NCBI GenBank assembly: GCA_963775875.1 | Contig: CAVZKP010000033.1 | Coordinates: 1 to 64,000 of the forward strand | From: AP-15 sp963775875 | GTDB taxonomy: Bacteria; Pseudomonadota; Alphaproteobacteria; ATCC43930; CGMCC-115725 | Direction: 5' to 3' | DNA: 64,000 bases | In this document: one piece after another, positions 35,832-45,080 of the stretch | How positions within the stretch are numbered: the stretch's first letter is position 1 | Layout of the letters: every line of letters starts with the position of its first letter | The notes under the pieces: generated by a model | Databases searched by the model: none | Told to the model about the DNA's origin: nothing | The model's input: the letters and a program-made list of their open reading frames with translations, nothing else | Program-made: the position numbers and the translations under genes

Positions 35832-36817
35832 GCCCGCTCGCCGAGCCGTTGCGGCGCGCCACCGGCGATCCCGCGCCGGCAGAGCCCGCGGCGCTGTCGC
35901 TCGCCGGCGCGTTGCGGCCCGGCGATCGGCGCGCGGGCCCGATCGGCGCCATGACCATCGATGTCGAGGATTATTTTCAGGTCGAGGCTTTTGCCGCGAC
36001 GATCGATCGCAAGGATTGGGGCGATCTGCCGCAACGGGTCGAGCGCAACACCCAGCGCCTGCTCGACATCTTGGCCGAGGCCGGGGTTGCGGCGACCTTT
36101 TTCACCTTGGGCTGCGTGGCGCGGCGGCACCCGGCGCTGGCGCGGCGCATCGCTGCCGAAGGCCACGAACTGGCCAGCCACGGGACCGATCACGGCCGGG
36201 TCGATCGCCAGTCGCCCTCGGCGTTTCGCGCCGATGTGCGGGACAGCCGGAAAATCCTCGAGGACGCCGCTGGCGTCGCGGTCTGCGGTTATCGGGCGCC
36301 GACCTTCTCGATCGGCCGCGGCACCGCCTGGGCGCATCAGGTGCTGGCGGAGGAGGGCTATCGCTACAGTTCGAGCGTCTATCCGGTGCGGCACGATCTG
36401 TACGGCGCTCCCGACGCGCCGCATTTCCCGTTTTCGCCCTGTCCCGGCATGGTCGAAATCCCGCTGACCACGGTGCGCCTGCTGGGAAGGGAGGTTCCGG
36501 CCTCGGGCGGCGGCTATTTCCGCCTGTTTCCCTACGCGCTGACCCGGCTTCTGCTGGCGCGGGCCGGCCGCGCCGATGCTCCGGCGCCGGTGTTCTATCT
36601 CCACCCTTGGGAGATCGATCCGGCCCAGCCGCGGCAATCGCAGGCGCCGCTGCGCTCGCGGCTGCGCCACTACCTGAACCTCACCCGCACCGAGCCGCGG
36701 CTGCGCCGGCTGCTGCGCGATTTCCGCTGGACCCGCATGGACCGCCTGTTTCTCGGCGAGGCGTCGGGGCCATTTCCGCTGATTACCGGATGGATGGATC
36801 ACCGCCGGTCGCGGTAA
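35828..36817 (+). CDS. XrtA-system polysaccharide deacetylase (DUF3473 type)
   Basis: The 329-residue NodB-fold enzyme starts at the GTG overlapping the ATPase stop. The first catalytic motif is AMTIDVEDYFQVEAF (Asp pair at residues ~44-47). The metal-binding motif is ASHGTDHGRVDRQ, and later motifs are CGYRAPTFSIG and FYLHPWEIDPAQPR. The C-terminal DUF3473 region contains the latter. It would remove N- or O-acetyl groups from the exopolysaccharide. The FemAB-like gene starts 28 bp inside its 3' end. Confidence 0.92.
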   Translation: MSPLAEPLRRATGDPAPAEPAALSLAGALRPGDRRAGPIGAMTIDVEDYFQVEAFAATIDRKDWGDLPQRVERNTQRLLDILAEAGVAATFFTLGCVARRHPALARRIAAEGHELASHGTDHGRVDRQSPSAFRADVRDSRKILEDAAGVAVCGYRAPTFSIGRGTAWAHQVLAEEGYRYSSSVYPVRHDLYGAPDAPHFPFSPCPGMVEIPLTTVRLLGREVPASGGGYFRLFPYALTRLLLARAGRADAPAPVFYLHPWEIDPAQPRQSQAPLRSRLRHYLNLTRTEPRLRRLLRDFRWTRMDRLFLGEASGPFPLITGWMDHRRSR

Positions 36818-37833
36818 GGCCGTTCCGGCCGGAAGATGCCGGGCGATGGGATGATTTCGTCCGCGCCGGTGCGGGCGGGACATTCTTTCACCTGTCGCCA
36901 TGGCGGCGGGTGATCGAGCGCGCCTTTGGCCATCGCACCCATTATTTCATCGCCGAGCGCGCCGGCATCATCACCGGGGTGCTGCCGCTGACCCATGTCC
37001 GATCGGCGCTGTTCGGCTCGTCCCTGATCGCCAACGCGTTCGCCGTCCATGGCGGCCCGGTCGCCGCCGATGCCGAAAGCCGGCAGGCGCTGGACCGCGC
37101 CGCGGTGCAGCTGATGGGCCGGCTCGCGGTGCCGGTGCTGGAAATGCGCGGCTGCTCCGAGGATCGCATCGGTTGGCCGCAGAAATCGGGCCTTTACGCA
37201 ATATTCCGCAAGCCGATCGATGCCTCGGTCGAGGCCAATCTCAAATCGGTGCCGCGCAAGCAGCGGGCGATGATCCGCAAGGGCATCCATAACGGGCTGC
37301 ATTCCGAACTCGACGACGATGTCGGCCGGCTGCATCGGATCTACGCCGAAAGCGTCCATAATCTGGGGACGCCGGTATTCGCCAAGTCGTATTTCCGCAT
37401 TCTGCGCGAAGAATTTCCCGACGCCTCCGACATCGTCACGATAACCTGCAACGGCAAGGCGGTAGCGGCGGTGCTCAACTTCTATTTCCGGGATCAAGTT
37501 TTGCCGTTTTATGGAGGCGGCACGGCAGCGGCGCGGATGCTCGCGGCCAACGACTTCATGTATTGGGAGGTGATGCGGCGAGCCTGCGAGCGCGGCTATC
37601 GCATCTTCGATTTCGGTCGCAGCAAGCTCGGCACCGGGGCATATGCGTTCAAGCACAATTGGGGCTTCGAGCCGACCCCGCTCGTCTATCAATTCCACCT
37701 CGCGGCCCGGCAGGATGTGCCCGATGTGAACCCGCTCAATCCCAAATTCGCGCTTCTCGTCGCCGCCTGGAAAAAATTGCCGCTGCCGCTCGCGACCCGG
37801 CTCGGGCCATTGATCGTCAAGGGGATCGGCTGA
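36790..37833 (+). CDS. FemAB-family XrtA/PEP-CTERM-associated acyltransferase-like protein
   Basis: A 347-residue GNAT/FemAB-fold protein starts at ATG 36790 (MDGSPPVAVRPFRPEDAGRWDDFVRAG). Longer frames to 36016 are an artefact of the overlapping deacetylase. Diagnostic segments are GGTFFHLSPWRRVIERAFGH, SVPRKQRAMIRKGIHNGL and YWEVMRRACERGYRIFDFGRSKLGTGAYAFKHNWGFEPTPL. FemAB relatives transfer aminoacyl groups from tRNA to cell-wall precursors. In XrtA loci the acceptor is unknown but an amino-acid decoration of the glycan is a reasonable guess. It is coupled to the deacetylase by a 28-bp overlap and lies 2 bp before the exosortase. Confidence 0.88.
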   Translation: MDGSPPVAVRPFRPEDAGRWDDFVRAGAGGTFFHLSPWRRVIERAFGHRTHYFIAERAGIITGVLPLTHVRSALFGSSLIANAFAVHGGPVAADAESRQALDRAAVQLMGRLAVPVLEMRGCSEDRIGWPQKSGLYAIFRKPIDASVEANLKSVPRKQRAMIRKGIHNGLHSELDDDVGRLHRIYAESVHNLGTPVFAKSYFRILREEFPDASDIVTITCNGKAVAAVLNFYFRDQVLPFYGGGTAAARMLAANDFMYWEVMRRACERGYRIFDFGRSKLGTGAYAFKHNWGFEPTPLVYQFHLAARQDVPDVNPLNPKFALLVAAWKKLPLPLATRLGPLIVKGIG

Positions 37834-37835
37834 TC

Positions 37836-39542
37836 ATGAATGTTTCGGGCAGGCCGGGTCCGCTGGAGCGGGCAAAGCCGGCAACGGTCTTTCCTGCGGC
37901 CCCGGCGGCGGCTCGGGCCGGCCACCCGCCCGCCGCTGCTGCGCCGGCTTACCGGTGGCGTGCGGCGCTGGTGCCGATCGGCCTGTCGGCCCTGGTCTTC
38001 GGTCTCGTCTTTCGCCATGACGTGACGCTGGCGGTGCGGGTGTGGATCGCCTCCACCGCCTACAATCATTGCTTTCTGATCCTGCCGCTGATCGGGTTTC
38101 TGCTGTGGGAGAGACGGGCGATCATCGCCTCGCTATCGCCGGTCCCGGCATTCTGGCCGCTGCTCGCGATGCCGTTATTGTCGGCGGTCTGGCTGGTCGC
38201 GGCGATCCTCGACATCAACGAGGGCCGGCAGCTGGCGCTGGTCGCGATGTTCGAGATCGTGCTGCTGGCGGCGCTCGGCCCGCGCGTGGTCTGGCGGCTG
38301 CTGGCGCCGCTGCTGTTTCTGTTCTTTCTGGTGCCGAGCGGCGCTTTCCTGGTCCCGTCCTTGCAGACCATCACCGCCAAGATCGTCGTCGCCGGGCTGC
38401 ATGCCCTGCACATCCCGGTGTTTTCCGACGGCTATATGATCGAGATCCCCGAGGGTAATTTCGAAATCGCCGAGGCCTGCGCCGGTTTGCGGTTTCTGAT
38501 CGCCTCGACCGTGTTCGGCTGCTTCTTCGCGGTGGTCATGTACCGCAGCTTTGTGCGCCGCGCCCTGTTCATTGCGCTGTCGCTGGTGGTGCCGATCGGC
38601 GCCAATGGCGTGCGCGCCCTGGGGATCATCGTCCTGGCGCATCTCGAAGGCAGCGCCGCGGCGGTCGAGGCCGACCATATCATCTATGGCTGGCTGTTCT
38701 TTTCCCTGGTGATCCTGCTGCTGATTGCGATCGGGATGACGTTTGTCGACAAGGATCAGCGGCGGCCTTCGATTCTCGCGGCGCCGGCATCGAGCCCCCC
38801 GGCATCAAGCTCCCCGGCATCGAGCCCCCTGGCATCGAGCCCCCTGGCAACGCGCCCCCCGGCATGGCGGTTCTCCGCCGCGGTCGCCGCCGCGGTTTTG
38901 CTCGCCGTCGCCGGTCCGGCCTATGCCGCCCGGCTGGATAGCGAGTTCGCCAATTCGGTGCTGCCGCCTGCCTCCAGCCCGCCGGTGGATCCGCCGTGGC
39001 GCACTGTCGGCGATGCCGGGATCGGCTGGCGGCCGGTGATCTACGGCGCCGATTACCAGTTCCTGCAGGGTTTTGCCAAGCCCGGTTCCGGCGTCGTTGT
39101 CCGCTATGTCGCGCTCTATCGGCTGCACGCCGTCGGCAATGCGCTGACCAGTACCGAGAACCGCCTCGCCGACGACCATCTATGGCACGTGACCGAACAG
39201 GGGCGGGCCGAGCTTGCGCTGGCCGGCCACCGGGTCGGGGTGACCAGTACCCAGATCGTCAGCGGCCCGCGTCGCCGGCTGGTCTGGTCGTTCTATCTGG
39301 TCGATGGCAAAATTGTCAGCGGATTGCTCGAAGCCAAGCTGCTGCAGGCCCGCGCGGTGCTGTTGCGGCAGGCGCCGTTGGCCGCGTTTGTCGCGGTTTC
39401 GGCGAGCATGGACGATCCTGACGATCGCGCCGTGGACCAGCTCACCTCCTTCCTGCGCGCCTCGCAATCGCTGCCGCAATACCTCGACGCGGTGCGCCAG
39501 GCGGTCGGATCCGGCGCCGCCGATAGCCGTGCGGCGAAATAG
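37836..39542 (+). CDS. xrtA: Exosortase A fused to an EpsI (DUF3485) domain
   Basis: A 568-residue membrane cysteine protease/transpeptidase that cleaves PEP-CTERM proteins, with a C-terminal EpsI domain. The exosortase part (residues ~40-310) has about eight membrane helices and the catalytic triad Cys215 (EACAGLRFL), Arg260 (ANGVRALGI) and His281 (DHIIYGWLFF). A Pro/Ser linker encoded by 15-bp tandem repeats (residues ~317-342) leads to a single hydrophobic segment. The periplasmic EpsI domain (residues ~365-545) contains WRPVIYGADYQFLQGFAKPG and VRYVALYRL. The N-terminal ~38 residues are Pro/Ala-rich. It starts 2 bp after the FemAB stop. No PEP-CTERM substrate gene is visible in the window. 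Confidence 0.92.
   Translation: MNVSGRPGPLERAKPATVFPAAPAAARAGHPPAAAAPAYRWRAALVPIGLSALVFGLVFRHDVTLAVRVWIASTAYNHCFLILPLIGFLLWERRAIIASLSPVPAFWPLLAMPLLSAVWLVAAILDINEGRQLALVAMFEIVLLAALGPRVVWRLLAPLLFLFFLVPSGAFLVPSLQTITAKIVVAGLHALHIPVFSDGYMIEIPEGNFEIAEACAGLRFLIASTVFGCFFAVVMYRSFVRRALFIALSLVVPIGANGVRALGIIVLAHLEGSAAAVEADHIIYGWLFFSLVILLLIAIGMTFVDKDQRRPSILAAPASSPPASSSPASSPLASSPLATRPPAWRFSAAVAAAVLLAVAGPAYAARLDSEFANSVLPPASSPPVDPPWRTVGDAGIGWRPVIYGADYQFLQGFAKPGSGVVVRYVALYRLHAVGNALTSTENRLADDHLWHVTEQGRAELALAGHRVGVTSTQIVSGPRRRLVWSFYLVDGKIVSGLLEAKLLQARAVLLRQAPLAAFVAVSASMDDPDDRAVDQLTSFLRASQSLPQYLDAVRQAVGSGAADSRAAK
38786..38860 (+). repeat. 15-bp tandem repeat, five units, in the exosortase-EpsI linker
   Basis: Five consecutive 15-bp units (type ggcatcgagccccct, two identical) encode an Ala/Ser/Pro/Leu linker exactly between the exosortase and EpsI domains. 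Unit gain or loss keeps the frame. Confidence 0.8.
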
Positions 39543-39682
39543 CCGGCCGGATGCGGCGCCATCCACGTCTTTGCCCACGCCGCAGCACCCGTCGCGGTCC
39601 CGTGGATGCCCGGACCAAATCCGACCAAATCCGGGCATGACCGGTTATCTCGCGCCGTGCGCCATCTGAACGCGCCTGAGCG

Positions 39683-40747
39683 CTAGGGGCTTGCCGGTGG
39701 GCAGTGGCGGTTTGCCAACGGCTCCGGGATCGCCGCCGGTCGCGGCGCCGATTGTTCGGCCAGGGTTTTGATCTCGAACGGGGTCGCCGCCCGGCCGCCG
39801 AGTTCGCCCATGAAAAACTCGAGATACTGCTCGATGCGCCGCAAAAAGGCGCTCAGATCCGCCTCGCTGCGCACATAGGGCGTGTTCCCCGGGGCGAGCG
39901 ACGGGCTATGGTAGGTGAAACTGAACACGCGATGGCCATTGCGCAGCAAGGCGCGGGTCAGCCGGCGTTGTTCGGCAAAGGAGATGCCTTCGGGGGTCAG
40001 GGTGATGCGCTCGACCAGGCCGAGGCGGGCGAGGATGCCGGGCACGTGCAGCGCCTTCAGCCGCTCGTTCATGGTCAGCACATAGGCCATCGGCCCGGTC
40101 GGCGCCAGCAACCCGGTATAGCCGATCGACAGCGGGATCTCGAGCAAGGCGGGGGCGGTGCCGAACCAATAGGGCCGGGCGCCGCAATGCGAGAAATCCG
40201 GCCCGAACTTGCGGCTCAGATCGGTGCCGGGAACGACGCTGACATCGATCTCATAGCCGAATTCGGCGAGAATCTGCGCGGTGGCGCGGCCGACGCCATA
40301 GCGCCCAGCCTTGTAGATGCGCGGCTGTACGCCGATGTTTTCGCCGATGATCCGGGTCAGATGGGCGAGCTTCTCGCGTTCGAGCTCATAGGGCAGGTTG
40401 CCCGGATAGGAGTTCTCGTCGGTCTCCTGCTCGACAAAGGGCGGGGTGTCCCAGGGCTGCAGATGGGCGCCGATCTCGCATGCGCCCGAGCGGTGCAGAT
40501 CGCGGATGAACTCAAATCCCTCGGGCGTGCTGCTGACCGGATAGTCGAGGACAAAGGTCGGGCGCACCCCGTAGCGCTCGAAGATCGGCTGGGTCTGCGC
40601 CTGGCGCTTGACCGAGGTCACCCCCATGGCGCGGCGCGGTTGTCCTTGCGCCCAATCGAATTCGGCTTCGGTATCGACCACGACGACGATCATCGGCGGG
40701 TGGTCGGGCGGCCAGTCGATCACCCTCCATGTTGTGGGATCGAGCAT
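39683..40747 (-). CDS. Polysaccharide deacetylase-like protein (WalW type)
   Basis: The 354-residue protein is on the opposite strand within the XrtA locus. It begins MLDPTTWRVIDWPPDHPPMIVVVVDTEAEFDWAQ, where VDTEAEFDW corresponds to the first NodB-type catalytic motif. EIGAHLQPWDTPPF holds the metal-binding His, and KAGRYGVGRATAQILAEFGYEIDVSV matches the later barrel strand. VFSFTYHSPSLAPGNTPYV supplies a late His. This architecture matches WalW-like deacetylases found in exopolysaccharide clusters. It would act on a different site or at a different stage from the DUF3473 enzyme. The ~310-bp region separating it from the divergent glycosyltransferase may be a bidirectional promoter. Confidence 0.8.
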   Translation of the reverse strand: MLDPTTWRVIDWPPDHPPMIVVVVDTEAEFDWAQGQPRRAMGVTSVKRQAQTQPIFERYGVRPTFVLDYPVSSTPEGFEFIRDLHRSGACEIGAHLQPWDTPPFVEQETDENSYPGNLPYELEREKLAHLTRIIGENIGVQPRIYKAGRYGVGRATAQILAEFGYEIDVSVVPGTDLSRKFGPDFSHCGARPYWFGTAPALLEIPLSIGYTGLLAPTGPMAYVLTMNERLKALHVPGILARLGLVERITLTPEGISFAEQRRLTRALLRNGHRVFSFTYHSPSLAPGNTPYVRSEADLSAFLRRIEQYLEFFMGELGGRAATPFEIKTLAEQSAPRPAAIPEPLANRHCPPASP

Positions 40748-41059
40748 GCCTCAGCGATGGCGGCCGGCGGTTTGCGGTTGCGGCGAAAGCGGGCGGTCCA
40801 GGCCCGGCGGCCGTGAGCGGCCAGGCAATCGTGACGTATCGAAACTTGCCCGATTCGGCATCTGTTCAAAACCAGAACGTTGCAACATAGCCTAGCACAG
40901 CGAACTTTAATATGCGAGGGATCAGGCCATGGGCCGCTGCCAAAGCCGGCGAGGGCAGGTTGCGCGCAAGAACCGATCTTCTCAACCCGGACGCGCGCGC
41001 CAGCCGGGTTGGACGAGCCGCGTCTGGAGGCCGGCCCTCTGGCCGCGGCGCGCGGCGCG

Positions 41060-42200
41060 GTGACCCTCGCCCGGGGCGCCGATGCGATCCATTCCAGTCC
41101 GCAATTGCTTCATGTCTTCCCGAGCTTCGGGGTGGGCGGGGTGCCGCTGCGGATGGTGCGGGTGATCAACCATTTCGGCTGCGAGATTACGCCATACGGT
41201 GCTGGCGCTCGATGATAATTTCGAGGCGGCCCGGCATATTGCCGGCGATGTCGAGGTCCGGCTGCTACCGGCCGGGCGGCGCCGGCACGGGCTGGTGCGC
41301 AGCCTCTTCGAGGATGCTGCCGCGTTGCGGCGGCTGCGGCCCGATCTGCTGATCACCTATAATTGGGGTGCGATCGAATGGGCGATGGCCAACCGCTTGC
41401 GGCCGATCGCCCGCCAGCTGCATTTCGAGGCCGGCTTTGGCAAGGAGGAGGCCGATCGGCAGATCCGCCGCCGGGTGCTGTTCCGCCGCTGGGCGCTGGC
41501 GCGCTGCATCAAGGTCGTGGTCCCCTCGCACCGGCTCGAGGAAATGGCGCGCCGGGTGTGGAAACTGCCGGCGGAAAAAATCGCCTATATCCCGAACGGC
41601 GTCGATGTCGAGCGCTTTGCCGATCCGGCGCGCGACGCCATACCCGGCTTTGCCCGTCAGCCGGGCGACGCGGTAATCGGCACCGTGGCGCCGTTGCGCC
41701 CGGAAAAGAATATCGGGCGTCTGCTGCGGGTCTTCGCGCGACTCGACCCCTCGCTTTGCGCCCGTCTGGTGATCGCCGGCGACGGGGTCGAGCGGCCGGC
41801 GCTGACCCGGCTCGCCGGTGAACTCGGGGTGGCCGGGCGGGTGACGTTTACCGGGCAGGTCGCTCCCGAAGCGGTGCTCGGCAGCTTCGACATCTTTGCC
41901 TTGTCGTCGGATACCGAGCAGATGCCGAACGCGCTGCTCGAGGCGATGGCTGCCGGCCGCGCCGTCGCCGCGGTCGATGTCGGCGACGTCAAAAGCATGC
42001 TGTGCGAAGCCAACCGTGATTTTGTCACCGCCCGCGACGACGAGGCGGCCTTCGCCACGGCGCTGTCGCGGCTGCTCCGCGACGCGGCAAAACGCCGTCA
42101 ACTCGGCTGCCAAAACCGCGAGCGGGCGGTCTCCATATTCTCCCAAGACCGCATGTTCGCTGCTTATTCATCAATTTTCGGCTTGAATGGCGGTCCATGA
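41060..42200 (+). pseudogene. GT4-type glycosyltransferase of the XrtA locus, one frameshift
   Basis: The N-terminal motif LLHVFPSFGVGGVPLRMVRVINHFG reads in one frame to ~41188. The rest (HTVLALDDNFEAARHIAGDVE ... IPNGVDVERF, GTVAPLRPEKNIGRLLRVFA, LSSDTEQMPNALLEAMAAGRAVAAVDVGD) reads in the next. One extra base in GATTAC near 41188 explains the break; without it the protein is a normal ~379-residue GT-B retaining glycosyltransferase that would add a sugar during repeat-unit assembly. The start is uncertain: GTG 41060 is chosen, TTG 41009 is an alternative, and no strong ribosome-binding site is seen. The stop overlaps the ATG of the small ORF at 42197. Confidence 0.75.
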
Positions 42201-42340
42201 CCCAGCTCCGGCCGCCCGATTCCCAAGATTCGCCCGATACGCAAAATTCGCCTGATTCGCGAGTTTCGCAGGGCTCGCAAGGCCGCGATCGCTTCGCCGC
42301 GGGTGAGGACGCGGCGCGGTCCGGATCGGTGCGCTGGTGA
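42197..42340 (+). CDS. Possible 47-residue coupled small protein made of 9-bp repeats
   Basis: This ORF is too short for most gene callers. Its ATG overlaps the stop of the glycosyltransferase (ATGA, 42197-42200), and its stop overlaps the GTG start of the methyltransferase-like gene (GTGA, 42337-42340). The protein is polar and acidic-to-basic along its length: MTQLRPP, then seven tripeptides of the D-S-x type encoded by 9-bp repeats (residues 8-28), then an Arg/Asp/Ala-rich tail. There is no signal peptide, Cys or hydrophobic core. It may be a genuine small protein, a coupling leader ORF for the downstream gene, or a repeat-expanded spacer that happens to stay open. Confidence 0.4.
   Translation: MTQLRPPDSQDSPDTQNSPDSRVSQGSQGRDRFAAGEDAARSGSVRW
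42218..42280 (+). repeat. 9-bp tandem repeat, seven units
   Basis: Seven consecutive 9-bp units of the type GATTCscnn (first units GATTCCCAA, GATTCGCCC, GATACGCAA) fill the junction between the glycosyltransferase and the methyltransferase-like gene. In the small ORF they encode DSQ-DSP-DTQ-NSP-DSR-VSQ-GSQ. Confidence 0.7.
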
Positions 42341-43257
42341 TCCAGTTTGTCGTATCCGGCGCCTTGCCGCGGCTGCCGGTGCTGCGCTCGCGGTGCCTGT
42401 CCGATCCCGACCGGCTGCTGGAGATCGCGCGACACCCTGCGGCCTCGGGCGAGGCGATCGGCGCGCAGTCCGACTGCTTCAGCCTGATCCTGCACGATTT
42501 GAGAATGGGCGGGGCGTGGAAACGCACCAATCGCGGCAGGCTGCGGCGGACCGAGGAAATGCTGTGCGCCTACATTCCGCCCGAACTGCGCTCGGGGCTC
42601 ACGCTCCTCGACCTCGGCGCGTCCGATGGCATCACCACGGTGGATATGGTTCGGGCGCTGCGCCATGCCTTCGGCGCCGAGGTGCAAGCCATCCTCGCCG
42701 ACCGCAATTTGTCGCTGCTTCGCTACCGCCGGGGCCCGGCCGTCGAATACCGCGCCGCCGATGGCGAGCCGATCATGGCGCGTTTCGGCCGTTTTGGCGT
42801 CCGCCTCGCCCGGCAGCGGCGTGAAACCCCTGCGAACGCCAATCTGCTGGGCCAATTCTATCTGGGCCTCGGCCGGTTTCGCGCGGCGATGCGCTGCGAC
42901 GCGCAGATCTCGCTGGTGCATCCGACCGCGCGAAATGAGCCCGGCATTGCGCTGTTGGAACTCGATTGCCTAGTCTGCGAGGAATCCTTAAAAGAAACTA
43001 TCGGTGCGGTTCGGGCGAGCAACATATTGAACCTCGGCTATTTCAGCCTGTCTCAAATTCGCTTGTCGGTTGGTCATCTGCACGGATATTTGCGGCAAGG
43101 TGGATGCCTCGTCGTCTCGCGAAACCACGACCGGCCGGATGGCGAATGCGAAAACGGTTCGGTCTGGGTCAAGGATGGGCCCCGGTTTCGCTGGATCAGA
43201 GATTTCGGCGACGGCTCCGAGATCAGGTCGGTTGTCGATGACTGGCCGGTCGGCTGA
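42337..43257 (+). CDS. SAM-dependent methyltransferase-like protein of the XrtA locus
   Basis: A 306-residue protein with a class I methyltransferase glycine motif LTLLDLGASDGITTVDMV (residues ~88-105) and an acidic residue after the second strand (AILADRNLSLL). A later block, ASNILNLGYFSLSQIRLSVGHLHGYLRQGGCLVVSRN, resembles the motif IV-to-VI region of CheR-like and related enzymes. The GTG at 42337 is the first possible start after an in-frame stop at 42304. The enzyme could methylate a sugar of the exopolysaccharide, but the acceptor is inferred only from the neighbours. It lies between the glycosyltransferase and the first asparagine-synthase-like gene. Confidence 0.65.
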   Translation: MIQFVVSGALPRLPVLRSRCLSDPDRLLEIARHPAASGEAIGAQSDCFSLILHDLRMGGAWKRTNRGRLRRTEEMLCAYIPPELRSGLTLLDLGASDGITTVDMVRALRHAFGAEVQAILADRNLSLLRYRRGPAVEYRAADGEPIMARFGRFGVRLARQRRETPANANLLGQFYLGLGRFRAAMRCDAQISLVHPTARNEPGIALLELDCLVCEESLKETIGAVRASNILNLGYFSLSQIRLSVGHLHGYLRQGGCLVVSRNHDRPDGECENGSVWVKDGPRFRWIRDFGDGSEIRSVVDDWPVG

Positions 43258-43315
43258 CGGTGCAGCCGCTCTTGCTGCGCAGCGTCGGTGATGAGGCGGC
43301 GACGGATCGGCCCTG

Positions 43316-45064
43316 ATGGGTGGTTTTTTTCTTGTATGCAAGCAGCCGAACCGCGATCGGTCGGCAGAGTTGGCGGGATTGCGCCAGGCGTTTTCCGATC
43401 TCGGCTTTGCCGCGCCGCAGATCATCGAGGCTGCGGATTATGTCTTTGCCGGTTACCCCGCCTTTGAAAACGGAGCGATCCCGCTAGCCCGGTATCCCAA
43501 CGGCGACTTTGTTTTTGTCTGCGGCACCTGCGTCTACGATGGCGCGGTCGGCGCCGCCGCGGCCGCCCAATTGCCCGGTTGCGGGCCAATGACGCCAGCC
43601 GCCGATGACGCGGTGATGGGTCATTACGCCGTCGTGCTCAGCCGCGACGGCCGCACCGAAATCAGGCTCGACCGGTTCGGCGGCTACCATCTCTTCTACA
43701 ACCTTGCGGCCGGCATCGTCTCCTCGTCGTTCTACGCGATCGCCTCGGTGCTCGATGCTCTGACCCTGTCGCAGCAGAGCGCTTGCGAATACGTTTTCAA
43801 CGGCGTCGTCTCCGGCAATGAAACCTTGTTCGGCGAGGTGGCGCTGGCGCCGATCGGCGCCGCGATCCGGGTCGGCCCGCGCGGGCTCGATTTGCTTCGC
43901 CCGGCCCTGCCGGTGACGCGGGATTTTACCTTGGAACCGCGCGAGGCCTCGCTGGACCGCAGCATGGCGCTGCTCGACCGCTATTTCGCGGCGGTGACCC
44001 ACAGCTTCGGCGATCGGGTCGGATGTGCGCTGTCCGGCGGTTATGATTCGCGACTGATGCTGGCCTGCCTGCGCCGTCATGGCGCGCAGCCGCGCGTCTA
44101 CGTCTATGGCAGCGCCCCGGAACGGGATGTTCAGCTCGCCGGCGCAATCGCCCGGCAGGAAGGCTTCGCGCTGGCGGTCATCGACAAGGACGACCAGCCG
44201 ATCATCGCGCCCGACGCGTTCGCCGAAACCGGCCATCGCAACTTTCTGGCCGCCGACGGCTACGGCTGGAGCGGGATCTTTCACAACGGCGCCGAGATCG
44301 CCGAATCGGCGCGGCGGGTGCGCGGCAACGCCATTGCCTTCAATGGCGGCGGCGGCGAGATTTTTCGCAACTTCTTTTATCTTCCCGATCGCGAATACAC
44401 GATCCGGCAACTCTTATGGAGTTTCTATAGCCGGTTCGACCCGGCCATTTCCACCCCGGCGTTCAACAGCGCCGGCTATTACCGTGGTCTGGAGAGGAAG
44501 GTGATGGATCTGCTGGGCAGCGACGAGCGGCGGCTGGCGCGGCCGACCGTCGAATGGCTCTACCACAGCTTTCGCTGCCGCGCCTGGGACGGCAAGGTCG
44601 ACAGCATCGCCGGCCGATACGGGCTCACCGCGATGCCCTACCTCGAACGCTCGATCACCGAGCATGCGAGCGCGCTGCCCTTGTCGTGGAAAAATCATGG
44701 CGCCTACGAGGCCGAGCTGATCCGCCGCGCCGATCGCCGGCTGGCGCGATACCCGTCGAATTATGGCCATGATTTCGCCGGGCCGCCGCCGCTGGCGCGG
44801 CGGCTCGCCGATTATGCCACCTATCTTCGCCCGCCCTGGCTGCGGCGCTACACCTACCGGCTAAAATATGTTCGTGGCCGGCCCGGCGATTGGCCGGGCT
44901 ATCTGGCCAAACCATACCGCGACGCGCTGCTGCCCGGCGGGGCCGCGGTGCTGACCCGATTGTTCCGGCTCGACCGCATCGGCGACGAGGCCCAATTCGC
45001 CCGCATCCTGTCGCTGGAATACGCGCTGCGCCACTTTGGCTCGCGTGTTAAGGTCGAATTCTGA
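43316..45064 (+). CDS. Asparagine-synthase-like protein without glutaminase cysteine
   Basis: This 582-residue protein has an ATP-pyrophosphatase (asparagine synthase C) domain with P-loop SGGYDSR at about residue 239 and a later GYGWSGIFHNGAE region. Its N-terminal ~200 residues resemble the Ntn-type glutaminase domain fold (GHYAVVLSRDGRTEIRLDRFGGYHLFY), but the chain begins MGGFF instead of MC, so the catalytic Cys2 is missing. It therefore cannot use glutamine itself and may adenylate a carboxylate and accept another amine, or depend on the complete enzyme encoded 17 bp downstream. Similar stand-alone proteins occur in polysaccharide loci, where amidation of a uronic acid is a possible reaction (inference). 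Confidence 0.78.
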   Translation: MGGFFLVCKQPNRDRSAELAGLRQAFSDLGFAAPQIIEAADYVFAGYPAFENGAIPLARYPNGDFVFVCGTCVYDGAVGAAAAAQLPGCGPMTPAADDAVMGHYAVVLSRDGRTEIRLDRFGGYHLFYNLAAGIVSSSFYAIASVLDALTLSQQSACEYVFNGVVSGNETLFGEVALAPIGAAIRVGPRGLDLLRPALPVTRDFTLEPREASLDRSMALLDRYFAAVTHSFGDRVGCALSGGYDSRLMLACLRRHGAQPRVYVYGSAPERDVQLAGAIARQEGFALAVIDKDDQPIIAPDAFAETGHRNFLAADGYGWSGIFHNGAEIAESARRVRGNAIAFNGGGGEIFRNFFYLPDREYTIRQLLWSFYSRFDPAISTPAFNSAGYYRGLERKVMDLLGSDERRLARPTVEWLYHSFRCRAWDGKVDSIAGRYGLTAMPYLERSITEHASALPLSWKNHGAYEAELIRRADRRLARYPSNYGHDFAGPPPLARRLADYATYLRPPWLRRYTYRLKYVRGRPGDWPGYLAKPYRDALLPGGAAVLTRLFRLDRIGDEAQFARILSLEYALRHFGSRVKVEF

Positions 45065-45080
45065 AGGACGGGACGGGTTT

